Assembly (NCBI RefSeq): GCF_049686335.1
Contig: NZ_JBAVHX010000026.1
Span: 1 to 64,000, forward strand
DNA length: 64,000 nucleotides
Direction of reading: 5' to 3'
DNA from: Buttiauxella sp049686335
GTDB lineage: Bacteria > Pseudomonadota > Gammaproteobacteria > Enterobacterales > Enterobacteriaceae
The notes beneath the pieces were generated by a model, which ran no database searches, had not been told where the DNA came from, and was given only the letters and a program-made list of their open reading frames with translations. This document shows, one piece after another, positions 43,715 through 52,112 of the stretch; within the stretch, counting starts at the first letter, position 1, and each line of letters opens with the position of its first letter. Both the position numbers and the translations under genes were made by a program.

Positions 43715-44689
43715 TCAGCGAACCTTAACCAACGTCCGCCCCTGAATGGCATTATTCATAATGTCATCAGCAACTTGCGGCGCTTGCTCAAGCCCGATCT
43801 CCGTCGTCGCCATCTCATAGAAACTCTCTGGCAGCAAATCAGCCAGACGTTTCCACGCAGCGATACGGCGCTCCAGCGGTGCGCTCACCGAATCCACGCC
43901 TTGCAGACGCACGTTACGCAGAATAAATGGCATCACCGTGGTTGGCAGAGAGAAACTACCCGCCAGGCCGCAGGCGGCGACACAACCGGAGTAATTCATC
44001 TGTGCCAGCAGTTTAGCCAGCACATTGCCACCCACGGTATCGACCGCACCGGCCCAGACCTGTTTTTCCAGTGGGCGTGTTTCGGCAAACTCGCTGCGTG
44101 GCAGAATGCGGCTGGCACCCAACTGACGCAAATAGTCGTGCCTGGACTCGCGGCCAGACACCGCCACAACCTGGTAGCCCAGAGCGTGGAGCAGGGCGAT
44201 GGCGGTGCTGCCTACGCCACCGCTGGCGCCAGTCACCACCACCTCACCACTTTCAGGCGTCACACCCGCATCTTCGAGAGCCATCACACATAACATCGCG
44301 GTAAAGCCCGCGGTGCCGACAATCATCGCTTTGCGCGCCGTTAAACCTGCCGGTAATGGCACCAACCAATCGGCTTTCACCCGTGCCTGCTCGGCAAGGC
44401 CACCCCAATGGTTTTCGCCCACACCCCAGCCGGTCAACACCACTTGCTGGCCTGCGCTAAATGCGGCATCGCTGCTGGTGTTAACGCGGCCGGCGAAATC
44501 AATACCTGGCACCATCGGGAAGTTGCGGATGATTTTGCCTTTGCCGGTAATGGCCAGCGCATCTTTATAGTTCAGGCTTGACCACTCAACATCGACAAGT
44601 ACATTTCCCAGGTCTTCGGCGGGCACGGCGATTTGCTTGATTTCTGCCTGAGTCTGGCCATCAACTTGTTCAAGTACGACTGCTTTCAT
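43715..44689 (-). CDS. acuI: acrylyl-CoA reductase (NADPH) AcuI/YhdH
   Basis: Zinc-independent medium-chain dehydrogenase/reductase of 324 residues, close to E. coli YhdH from end to end. The N-terminal GroES-like half has SSLNYKDALAITGKGKI and PGIDFAGRV; the Rossmann half has VVTGASGGVGSTAIALL (about residues 150-166). It reduces toxic acryloyl-CoA to propionyl-CoA. In E. coli yhdH lies elsewhere on the chromosome; here it is convergent with the cob operon. The 260-bp region before the next gene has no other clear signal. Confidence 0.95.
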   Translation of the reverse strand: MKAVVLEQVDGQTQAEIKQIAVPAEDLGNVLVDVEWSSLNYKDALAITGKGKIIRNFPMVPGIDFAGRVNTSSDAAFSAGQQVVLTGWGVGENHWGGLAEQARVKADWLVPLPAGLTARKAMIVGTAGFTAMLCVMALEDAGVTPESGEVVVTGASGGVGSTAIALLHALGYQVVAVSGRESRHDYLRQLGASRILPRSEFAETRPLEKQVWAGAVDTVGGNVLAKLLAQMNYSGCVAACGLAGSFSLPTTVMPFILRNVRLQGVDSVSAPLERRIAAWKRLADLLPESFYEMATTEIGLEQAPQVADDIMNNAIQGRTLVKVR

Positions 44690-44948
44690 AGTAAATCCTC
44701 ATTCTTTGAACCGAGTGTTTCGGTTGAGATGTTTCTAATGCTCAACACGGTATACCCGAAGCCGGTGAGAATAAAGAACACCGAGCCAATCCTGCGAAAT
44801 TACCTGCTTTTTTATAGGTCTATAAGATTTTCCTATTTTAACTTTTGACCCTGCTCCTCGTATGTTTGAAACAAAAGTTTCTAACTGTTGTGACAAAAGT
44901 TTCACAACTGCCCGCCGGGCAAATCTGACCACCTTTGAGGAGATAAGC

Positions 44949-45935
44949 ATGCGTGTCATTCGACTAACAACCGCTGTAGCCCTGGTTCTGGCAAGTGCGC
45001 ATGCGAGCGCCGTGGATAAACTCAAACTGCAACTCGACTGGATGCCAAATGGCGGCGACAAAGCCTTCGTTTTTGTCGGCGTACAGGAAGGGTTTTATGC
45101 CGAAGAAGGCCTGGATGTCACTATTCTTCCTGGCCGTGGCAGTAGCGATACGTTGACCAAAATTGCCTCTGGTGCGGCGGATATTGGCACCGGTGGCATC
45201 GCTTCTTTAATGATGGCGCAGGCGGAAGGTGGCATTCCGGTGAAAGCCATCATGAGTATCTACTCAAAACAACCGGACGCGATTTACACCTGGCAGGGAA
45301 GTGGCGTCACCGACATGAAAAGCCTGAAAGGGAAAACGCTCGGCATTCCAACCTTTTCTGCGTCTAACGCGCTATTGCCCATCATGCTGCAAAACAACGG
45401 CGTGGATCCCGACAGCGTAAAACAGATCAAAGCTGACCCTGGCACGCTGGTACCGATGCTGGCGCAAGGGCGGGTGGATGGCGTGGTGGTGTGGTCGACA
45501 AACCGTCCAGGTGTTGAAGCCACGCTGACGCAGGTTGGCAAAAAACCACTTGAGCTTGCGTGGACGGATTACGGTCTTGATGGCTATGGCTTGTCGTTCT
45601 TTGCCTCCGATAAGTTGATTAAAGAGAAGCCAGAAGTCGTGGCGCGCTTCCTGCGGGCGGCGAAAAAGTCTATCGAATTTAGCCTGGCGCATCCGGACAA
45701 AGCCGCTGCCGACCAGAAAGCGATGGTCCCGGAAGCTGATGTCGCGCTGTTGGAAGCTGAATTCAACGTCACAAAACCGCTTATCACCAACGAAATCAGC
45801 CAGCGTGACGGGCTCGGGCAGTTCGACCCCACGCTTCTTAAACACACCTGGGAATGGGTGGCGAAATCGATGAAATATCCGCTTGATAAAGTGGATCCGG
45901 AAACACTGGTCGACCGCACTTATCTTGCTAAATAG
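44949..45935 (+). CDS. NMT1/THI5-family ABC transporter substrate-binding protein
   Basis: Periplasmic binding protein of 328 residues with a signal peptide (cleavage after about residue 21, ASAHASA-V). The fold is the NMT1/THI5/SsuA type: LQLDWMPNGGDKAFVFVGVQ at the mature N terminus and EGLDVTILPGRGSSDTLTKI next. Such proteins bind thiamine pyrimidine precursors, nucleobases, sulfonates or related compounds. The ATG at 44949 has GAGGAG 7-12 bases upstream; the ORF from 44862 would hide the signal peptide. It is the first gene of a four-gene run with ATPase, permease and a deaminase, which favours a pyrimidine- or purine-like ligand. Confidence 0.9.
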   Translation: MRVIRLTTAVALVLASAHASAVDKLKLQLDWMPNGGDKAFVFVGVQEGFYAEEGLDVTILPGRGSSDTLTKIASGAADIGTGGIASLMMAQAEGGIPVKAIMSIYSKQPDAIYTWQGSGVTDMKSLKGKTLGIPTFSASNALLPIMLQNNGVDPDSVKQIKADPGTLVPMLAQGRVDGVVVWSTNRPGVEATLTQVGKKPLELAWTDYGLDGYGLSFFASDKLIKEKPEVVARFLRAAKKSIEFSLAHPDKAAADQKAMVPEADVALLEAEFNVTKPLITNEISQRDGLGQFDPTLLKHTWEWVAKSMKYPLDKVDPETLVDRTYLAK

Positions 45936-45960
45936 TTATTTCGCCAAATAAGGGAATGCC

Positions 45961-46740
45961 ATGCAGCCTGTAATCGAGTTGAGTCATGTAAATCAGACAT
46001 TTATATCCGCAGATGGTACCCAGGTTACGGCTCTGGATGAAGTGAATCTGACCCTCCGCCGCCATGAGTTTGTCTCGTTTATTGGCCCGTCAGGCTGCGG
46101 GAAATCGACCATTTTGCGTTTGATTGCCGGGCTGCTGAAACCGAGCAGCGGGACGATTTCGGTGTATGGCAAACCGGTGACCGAACCGCGTGATGAAATG
46201 GGATTTGTGTTCCAGAAACCGACCTTGCTGCCGTGGCTGACAGTATTGGATAACATCACTTTTCCGATGAAACACAAATATGGCCGCGTGGATGCGAAAG
46301 ACATTGCCCGCGGACATGAGCTGCTGGAGATGACGGGCCTGACTCAGTTTGCTGGTAAACGTCCGGCGGAGTTATCGGGTGGGATGCAGCAGCGTGTTTC
46401 CATCGCCCGTTCATTGCTGCATGACCCGGATATTTTGCTGATGGACGAGCCGTTTTCCGCACTCGATTCTCTGACTCGCGATGAAATGAGCTTTGAATTG
46501 ATGCGCATCTGGAACGAACGTCCGAAAACGGTGCTGTTCGTTACCCACTCGATCCAGGAAGCGCTGCTGCTATCGGATCGCATTGTGGTGATGAGTGCAC
46601 GCCCGGGCCGGGTGAGTGAAATTATTGATGTGCCGTTAGTGCGCCCGCGAGATGAAGAAACGCTTAATCATCCGCTGTTCCATGAGTTGACGACCCAGAT
46701 CCGCAATAAAGTCTTTAGCCGCCGCAAGGAGCCTGCATGA
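45961..46740 (+). CDS. ABC transporter ATPase, nitrate/sulfonate/pyrimidine type
   Basis: ATP-binding subunit of 259 residues for the importer encoded here. Walker A FIGPSGCGKSTILR, Q-loop FVFQKPTLLPWLTV, signature LSGGMQQRVSIARSL, Walker B ILLMDEPFSALD and switch His in FVTHSIQEAL are intact. This Q-loop wording is typical of the SsuB/TauB/ThiZ branch. Its stop overlaps the permease start by 4 bases. Confidence 0.92.
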   Translation: MQPVIELSHVNQTFISADGTQVTALDEVNLTLRRHEFVSFIGPSGCGKSTILRLIAGLLKPSSGTISVYGKPVTEPRDEMGFVFQKPTLLPWLTVLDNITFPMKHKYGRVDAKDIARGHELLEMTGLTQFAGKRPAELSGGMQQRVSIARSLLHDPDILLMDEPFSALDSLTRDEMSFELMRIWNERPKTVLFVTHSIQEALLLSDRIVVMSARPGRVSEIIDVPLVRPRDEETLNHPLFHELTTQIRNKVFSRRKEPA

Positions 46741-47495
46741 AAGCGTTTCTGGAACGATACATCGCACTGCTGGCGCTGGTTGTGGCGGTTGCCGTGTGGG
46801 AAGGGGCGTGTCGCCTGTTTGCCATTCCGGTGTTTATTCTGCCGTCGCCGTCAGCGATTTTTAACTCGGTCAGTACGCTGGATGCAGGACGCTGGCTGAC
46901 ACATATCCTGGCAACACTGAGTGTGGCGCTGAGTGGCTTCCTGCTGGCGATTGTGATTGCGCTGCCGCTGGCGATTGCCATTGTCAGCTCAAAATTGCTC
47001 GCCCGTCTGGTGCTGCCGTGGCTGATTGTTATTCAGTCGACACCCGTAGTGGCGATTGCGCCCATTATTGTCGTCACGTTAGGTTCCGGCATGCTGCCAC
47101 GGGTGGTTATCACCACGCTGATATCCTTCTTCCCGCTGGTGATTTCCACGGCCACAGGGATGAATTCTGTGCCAGCTGAATTGCTTGAACTGTCGAAAAC
47201 CCTGCGTGCGCCGCGCAACCGCGAATACTGGCAAATCCGCATGCCTTACGCGGTGCCGTATATCTTTAGTGCCCTGAAAGTGGCTATTACGCTGTCAATT
47301 ATTGGCGCGGTAGTGGCGGAATTTGTCGCCGCGGATCAAGGGCTGGGATACCTGATTTTATTCAGCACCTCATCGTTCAAAATCCCATTGGCTTTCGCCA
47401 GCCTGTTCTTGCTGGTGGTGTGCAGTCTGACGCTGTATGGGCTGGTGAGTTGGCTGCAACAACGGCTGTTCCCGTGGAGTATCGACGCAAAATGA
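46737..47495 (+). CDS. ABC transporter permease
   Basis: Inner-membrane permease of 252 residues with six predicted helices and the BPD_transp_1 EAA-type loop around LELSKTLRAPRNREYWQIRMPYA-like positions 140-160. It pairs with the upstream ATPase and binding protein. After its stop comes a REP unit, then the deaminase gene. Confidence 0.91.
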   Translation: MKAFLERYIALLALVVAVAVWEGACRLFAIPVFILPSPSAIFNSVSTLDAGRWLTHILATLSVALSGFLLAIVIALPLAIAIVSSKLLARLVLPWLIVIQSTPVVAIAPIIVVTLGSGMLPRVVITTLISFFPLVISTATGMNSVPAELLELSKTLRAPRNREYWQIRMPYAVPYIFSALKVAITLSIIGAVVAEFVAADQGLGYLILFSTSSFKIPLAFASLFLLVVCSLTLYGLVSWLQQRLFPWSIDAK

Positions 47496-47500
47496 TGCGC

Positions 47501-47528
47501 AGGTCGGATAAGCGCAGCGTCATCCGAC
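47501..47528. repeat. REP element between the ABC permease and deaminase genes
   Basis: Single unit AGGTCGGATAAGCGCAGCGTC then ATCCGAC, 5 bases after the permease stop. It could stabilise the transporter mRNA relative to the deaminase part. Confidence 0.88.
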
Positions 47529-47556
47529 AACACAGCTTCAGAAATATGGAGAAAAT

Positions 47557-48057
47557 ATGTCAATTAAACGTGGGCCAGGGCCGAGTAAAGAGCAGATTTT
47601 ACGTCACTTGCGCCGTTCCAATGCAGTGGCGCAGCGAGCCATTGCGCTTGGGCATCACCCATTCGGTGCAGTGTTAGTGGCGCCGGATAACGAAACCGTC
47701 TTGCTTGAGCAGTGTAATATCGACACCGTAAACCACGCGGAATCGACTCTGGCACGGATTGCTGCGACGAATTATACGGCCGATTATCTCTGGCAATGTA
47801 CGTTGTATACCGCCGTCGAACCCTGCTGTATGTGCGCCGGGACCGCGTACTGGGCAAATATTGGGCGCGTGGTGTTCGGCATGTATGAGAGTCAGTTACT
47901 GGAGGCGACCGGTAGCCATGAAGAAAACCCGACCATGAGCGTTTCGTCGAAATATGTTTTTGAACATTGCCAGAAGCCAGTGGAGTTAATTGGCCCGGTG
48001 CCGGAAATTATTGAAGAGACGCGTGCGATGCAGCAGGCATTCTGGTCTACACGGTAA
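47557..48057 (+). CDS. nucleoside/nucleobase deaminase of the cytidine deaminase superfamily
   Basis: Zinc-dependent deaminase, 166 residues. The catalytic site is complete: His60-Ala-Glu62 in NHAESTL, and Cys90 and Cys93 in EPCCMCAGTAYW. The C-terminal part resembles guanine deaminase and tRNA-type deaminases (IGRVVFGMYESQL). Placed after an NMT1/THI5-type importer, it probably deaminates the imported base or a thiamine-pyrimidine analogue. Guanine, cytosine or another heterocycle cannot be told apart from the sequence. Confidence 0.85.
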   Translation: MSIKRGPGPSKEQILRHLRRSNAVAQRAIALGHHPFGAVLVAPDNETVLLEQCNIDTVNHAESTLARIAATNYTADYLWQCTLYTAVEPCCMCAGTAYWANIGRVVFGMYESQLLEATGSHEENPTMSVSSKYVFEHCQKPVELIGPVPEIIEETRAMQQAFWSTR

Positions 48058-48094
48058 AGGGGTGAAAAGGGTGGAGGCATCCACCCTGTGATAC

Positions 48095-48637
48095 TTAGCT
48101 CTGCAAAGGCAACGTGGTTAAACAGGTCTGACTGTTTTCATGCGTGGCAATTGGCGCACTGGCTTTTTTACCCTGATAACTCACTTCAATCTTGCCTTCA
48201 ATATTGCGCGGTAACCAGATGCCGACAAAACCATTCGCATGGCTGGTCATACTTTTATGCACCAGCACGTTGCCACTATTATCAGTCACTTTCACATCAA
48301 ATGGCGTATTGGCTAACTCCCCCCGGCAACCTGACAGGCTGTGATTCTGACAAGGATGAGTTTGGGTCAGATAAGGGGCGAACGACAGATAGAACTTGTC
48401 GCCCAGAGGATAGCTAAACTGCTGTTTACCATCAGACAATTTCAACTCAGTACTGGTTACCCCGGCGTTATACGCCAAAGGACGCGCCGCTGGTGAACTG
48501 TCGATGGCTTCCACCATTTGCTCGGTAGTTTTGCCCGCTAAACCATGTGCGGCGAGAAAGTCTGCATCCGACTGTGCGGCGATTGCACTGCTACTGATAC
48601 CCAGTGCCAGCAAAGCGAAAAGCATATTGCGTTTCAT
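48095..48637 (-). CDS. cueP: CueP-family periplasmic copper-binding protein
   Basis: A 180-residue exported protein with a signal peptide ending near AIAA (residue 21). In Salmonella CueP is the main periplasmic copper protein and delivers copper to SodC. Family features present: LAGKTTEQMVEAID, the GDKFYLSFAPY strand, and conserved cysteines in HPCQNHSLSGCRGEL and TCLTTL. It is convergent with the deaminase gene and has a MerR/CueR-type promoter upstream. Confidence 0.92.
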   Translation of the reverse strand: MKRNMLFALLALGISSSAIAAQSDADFLAAHGLAGKTTEQMVEAIDSSPAARPLAYNAGVTSTELKLSDGKQQFSYPLGDKFYLSFAPYLTQTHPCQNHSLSGCRGELANTPFDVKVTDNSGNVLVHKSMTSHANGFVGIWLPRNIEGKIEVSYQGKKASAPIATHENSQTCLTTLPLQS

Positions 48638-48676
48638 TGATAAACCCTTTGTGAAAGATAAAGTTGGCTGCCGCAG

Positions 48677-48707
48677 ACTCTAAACCTTACCGTAAGGGGA
48701 GGGTCAA
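48677..48707 (-). promoter_or_regulatory. CueR-type promoter of cueP
   Basis: On the minus strand TTGACC (48702-48707) and TAGAGT (48677-48682) are 19 bases apart, the over-long spacer of MerR-family promoters. The spacer region contains ACCCTCCCC...GGTAAGGT, an imperfect palindrome like the ACCTTCC/GGAAGGT CueR operators of copA and cueO. It lies about 40 bases upstream of the cueP ATG. A copper-sensing MerR regulator (CueR or a relative) is not in the window. Confidence 0.75.
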
Positions 48708-49792
48708 AAGGATATGCAATTCTTTACAGAAAACAGGGATATTATTGACTGCATGACGAGCACATCGAGACGGGTATGTCACTGTGCAACAAAGTAATTA
48801 CCTTTGGAAAACAACTCGCATTTGGCTTTTATAACTGCGGATGGCTTAAAGGGCGTATTTTTCTGAGTTGAACATGTCTGGGTATTGGCTCTGAAGGTCG
48901 ACTTTGTGCGAGGAGCGGATGTTGCTGGTAGGTTGGCAAAATGAGTAGCGGGATATAGCACAGTCACTATCGCTGTAAATAAAAACATGTTTTAAAAAAC
49001 AGTATTGACCTTAAATCTCAAATGAGTAAATTAGTACTCAGCAGCACAATGAAAGTGGTTAGTAAGTTAGTGAATAGAAAGAAGTTTGGGGAAACCATTT
49101 TGCTATACAGGCCACGAAGTTTGTTGTTTGGGATGTAGTTTGTTTTCAGGCCTTGTAGTGATTGTGCTGGTTCGCAAAATGGTAGTGTTAGCGCGACGAT
49201 GTAAGGCCTTGTTTTTTTAGTTGATGCTGACGGTTTCGTTTGTTTATGGTAACCGTATCAGTAACGGGCAACGCATCAAAGAGTATATGTCGCGATGGGG
49301 GATGTGCTTGTTTAGGTTGCCACGCTTAGGTTCTGAAAGCGCAGGCAGGTGTATGACGAGATAAATAGAGGGAGGCTTTTTAGTATTAATGCCCAATATT
49401 ATCTGTAGTAAACGGGTACATTTGAAAGCAGTATAAATAGCAGTATCATTTTATTAAGTCCATTAATGTTAAATCTGAAGTCTGAAGTACCTTAAAAGCC
49501 CTGGCTGCAATGGTCAGGGCTTTTAAGATTACTCCCTCCTTTGAATTGTAAGTTCTCCCAGCAAATCATTAATAAAACTAACCGTGATAAATTCCCAAGA
49601 TGAGCCCCCGATGCCTTATCGGTTTGGCTGCGCTTAATCAAGGTAACGCCCTCCTTGTTAAGGTTAGCGTTGCATCAAACAAATGACCTCACAGCTCAAA
49701 GCAGACCGAAAGCGCGTTTGCTGACATTTCGTGACAGAAGCTGAATTCAACAGGATAACAACGTCTAAAAAAAGGTTTTAACTTAGCTGCCA
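48708..49792. other. about 1.1 kb without a convincing gene
   Basis: AT-rich stretch with many stops in all frames. The only ORF above 60 codons is on the minus strand at 48779-48988; it starts with a hydrophobic segment but has no clear ribosome site and no family I know. The one clear structural signal is a 13-bp perfect inverted repeat at 49491-49527. The region may be decayed accessory DNA or may encode an RNA ending at that hairpin. Confidence 0.5.
49491..49527. terminator. hairpin with terminator features in the gene-poor stretch
   Basis: CTTAAAAGCCCTG (49491-49503) and CAGGGCTTTTAAG (49515-49527) form a perfect 13-bp stem with A and T runs at the base, like a bidirectional intrinsic terminator. 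No annotated gene ends just before it on the plus strand, and the LysR gene on the minus strand ends 266 bases to the right. Confidence 0.6.
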
Positions 49793-50677
49793 TTATATTT
49801 TTAATGTATCAATGACCACTCGCAGGGCAGGTGAGACGTTTCGATGAGGATAATAGAGGAACAACCCCTCCATTCTCAGGCTGTAACGCTGCAAAACCCT
49901 GATAAGCGCACCACGTGCTAAATCATCAGCAACCAGCTCAACAGGAATATATGCCAGCCCCAGACCCAGCCGGGCAGCTTCTGCTTCCATATAGCTGTCA
50001 GATAAGACCCATTGTCCCTGAGGTCGGTGAATGACTTTTTTATCGTCCTCATTGAGTTCCCACTGGTACAGATTTCCGTCGGCAAACTGATAGGCAATAC
50101 AGGGATGAATCGCTAAATCAGCTGGGGTTTGCGGAAAACCGTAACGACGAAAATGCTCTGGGGTAGCGACAATGGCCATTTCCATATCAGGTGTAATTCG
50201 TACCGCGACCATCCCGTTACCCACTTCAGGTCCCAGGCGGACACCCGCATCGAATCTCTCCTCGATAATATCGACGAACCGGCTCTCATTCATCAGCTCA
50301 AGCCTGATATCAGGATAGTGCTGTTTAAATATCGCGAGCTTTGGCAAAAGGCATTTATCAATAGCGTGCTGGCTGGCATTGATGCGAACCGTGCCGGAAG
50401 GGGTCTGACGATAATGTGCCAGTGTGGCAAGCCCAAGATCTAATGCATCAAACCCAGACTCTGTCGTCCGGTAGAGTTGTTCCCCCGCTTGTGTCATTGA
50501 AAGCTTACGCGTGGTGCGTACCAAAAGCTGGACACCCAATCTTTCTTCAAGCTCACGAACAGAACGACTGATCCCCGATTGAGCAAGCCCAAGCCGTTGA
50601 GCTGCAGCGGTAAAACTGCCCTCCCGTACCACCTGCATGAACAGGTAAAGCTCATTATAGTTTTCCCTTTTCGCCAT
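49793..50677 (-). CDS. LysR-family transcriptional regulator
   Basis: A 294-residue LysR-type regulator of the CrgA/PBP2 subgroup: HTH in GSFTAAAQRLGLAQSGISRS (about residues 20-40), then effector domain with RINASQHAIDKCLLPKL and GVRLGPEVG. It is divergent from a hydrolase-MFS pair over a 185-bp AT-rich spacer, which contains TAGCAA and TTGCTA arms (50734-50790) that might be its operator. It probably controls those two genes and itself. Effector unknown. Confidence 0.9.
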   Translation of the reverse strand: MAKRENYNELYLFMQVVREGSFTAAAQRLGLAQSGISRSVRELEERLGVQLLVRTTRKLSMTQAGEQLYRTTESGFDALDLGLATLAHYRQTPSGTVRINASQHAIDKCLLPKLAIFKQHYPDIRLELMNESRFVDIIEERFDAGVRLGPEVGNGMVAVRITPDMEMAIVATPEHFRRYGFPQTPADLAIHPCIAYQFADGNLYQWELNEDDKKVIHRPQGQWVLSDSYMEAEAARLGLGLAYIPVELVADDLARGALIRVLQRYSLRMEGLFLYYPHRNVSPALRVVIDTLKI

Positions 50678-50862
50678 CGATTAATTCTCCTTGTTACTCC
50701 AACCTGAACATTTATTTATAACAATACGGTATTAATCCTAGCAATTATTACCCACTAATCAGCATTAATTTTGCTAACTACAATGGGCTTTACGAAACAA
50801 AGTACCGCAGCGTTGTCCGTATTAAACCTGTGTCTCTGACTTGTTTTTCATGGGGATTTTTC

Positions 50863-52002
50863 ATGACTATTCTTACCAGAAAACTGAGAAGCGCTATGCC
50901 TGCCATGCTGCTATTCGCCTCATTAAGTGGAGTGACGACAATGAGTTATGCTGATTTAACCAATCCGAATGCTCCCGTTTCAATGATCAATAAATGGGAT
51001 AAGACCTTCGCAGAGAGCAATAAAGTCGATCACCGGAAGGTATCATTTCAGAACCGATATGGGATCACATTAGTAGGTGATCTTTATATTCCAAAAGATC
51101 AGGGCAATCGCAAGCTTGCTGCTATTGCGGTAAGTGGGCCTTTTGGTGCGGTTAAGGAGCAATCCAGTGGTCTGTATGCGCAGACCATGGCTGAGCAGGG
51201 GTTTGTTACGCTAGCCTTCGATCCTTCCTACACGGGGGAAAGCGGGGGTTATCCACGTAACGTCGCATCACCGGATATCAATACAGAAGATTTTAGTGCA
51301 GCAGTTGATTTCCTTGGATTACAAAAAGAGGTGGACCGCGACCGTATTGGCATACTCGGCATCTGCGGTTGGGGTGGTATGGCGCTGAATGCGGCGTCAA
51401 TGGATACCCGTGTTAAAGCGGTCGCGACTAGCGTGATGTATGACATGAGCCGGGCGATGGGTCATGGCGTGGGCGATGGCAAAGATCGTTATTCAACCGC
51501 CGATCGCCGTGCCGTACTGCAATATCTAAATGAACAGCGCTGGAAAGATGCGGAAAGCGGAACGTTCGCATACGGCGGCCATGATATTAACGTCGACAGC
51601 AACGGCAAGGTCAGCGCGGGCGAGCGTATTCTGCCAGAAACGTTACCAGCAGATCCTCATCCGATACTGAAAGAGTTCTTTGATTACTACCGCATGCCTC
51701 GCGGTTTCCATGAGCGTTCCGTTAACTCGACCGGTGCATGGACTGCGACTATGCCGCTGTCTTTCATGAATATGCCGCTGCTTAGCTATGCGAATGAAAT
51801 CACTATCCCGACGCTAATCGTGACGGGGGAGAAGGCGCACTCACGCTATTTTGCCGAAGATGCTTTTAAAGCCGTCGGCAGTAAAGAGAAAGAGCTGATC
51901 GTTGTCCCCGGCGCAAACCATGTTGACTTGTATGACAATGTCGCCGGCAAAATACCTTTCGCGCAGTTTAAAGCGTTTTTCAAAAAAAGCTTAAAGTCAT
52001 AA
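50863..52002 (+). CDS. exported alpha/beta hydrolase, dienelactone-hydrolase-like (YcjY-like)
   Basis: A 379-residue alpha/beta hydrolase with an N-terminal signal-like helix (about residues 10-30, ending SYADL). The nucleophile elbow reads GICGWGG, with Cys where most hydrolases have Ser, the pattern of dienelactone hydrolase. The acid is probably in the VTGEKAHSRYF region and the His in VPGANHVDLYD. The ATG at 50863 follows GGGGA; the longer ORF from 50830 lacks a site. It is followed by an MFS exporter, with the LysR gene divergent upstream. Substrate unknown. Confidence 0.85.
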   Translation: MTILTRKLRSAMPAMLLFASLSGVTTMSYADLTNPNAPVSMINKWDKTFAESNKVDHRKVSFQNRYGITLVGDLYIPKDQGNRKLAAIAVSGPFGAVKEQSSGLYAQTMAEQGFVTLAFDPSYTGESGGYPRNVASPDINTEDFSAAVDFLGLQKEVDRDRIGILGICGWGGMALNAASMDTRVKAVATSVMYDMSRAMGHGVGDGKDRYSTADRRAVLQYLNEQRWKDAESGTFAYGGHDINVDSNGKVSAGERILPETLPADPHPILKEFFDYYRMPRGFHERSVNSTGAWTATMPLSFMNMPLLSYANEITIPTLIVTGEKAHSRYFAEDAFKAVGSKEKELIVVPGANHVDLYDNVAGKIPFAQFKAFFKKSLKS

Positions 52003-52112
52003 CCTGAGTCGAAACGTGTTAAAGGCCACCTGCTTCTGGCAGGTGGTTTTTATGCTCGACTCCGCCCGGCGATGCCTGAACAGGACCGGGGAGATATTCA
52101 GAGATACTCCTA

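Noticed and set aside
48779..48988. 69-codon minus-strand ORF starting with a hydrophobic segment
   Set aside because: No clear ribosome site, no family resemblance; could be a small membrane peptide, but the evidence is too thin.
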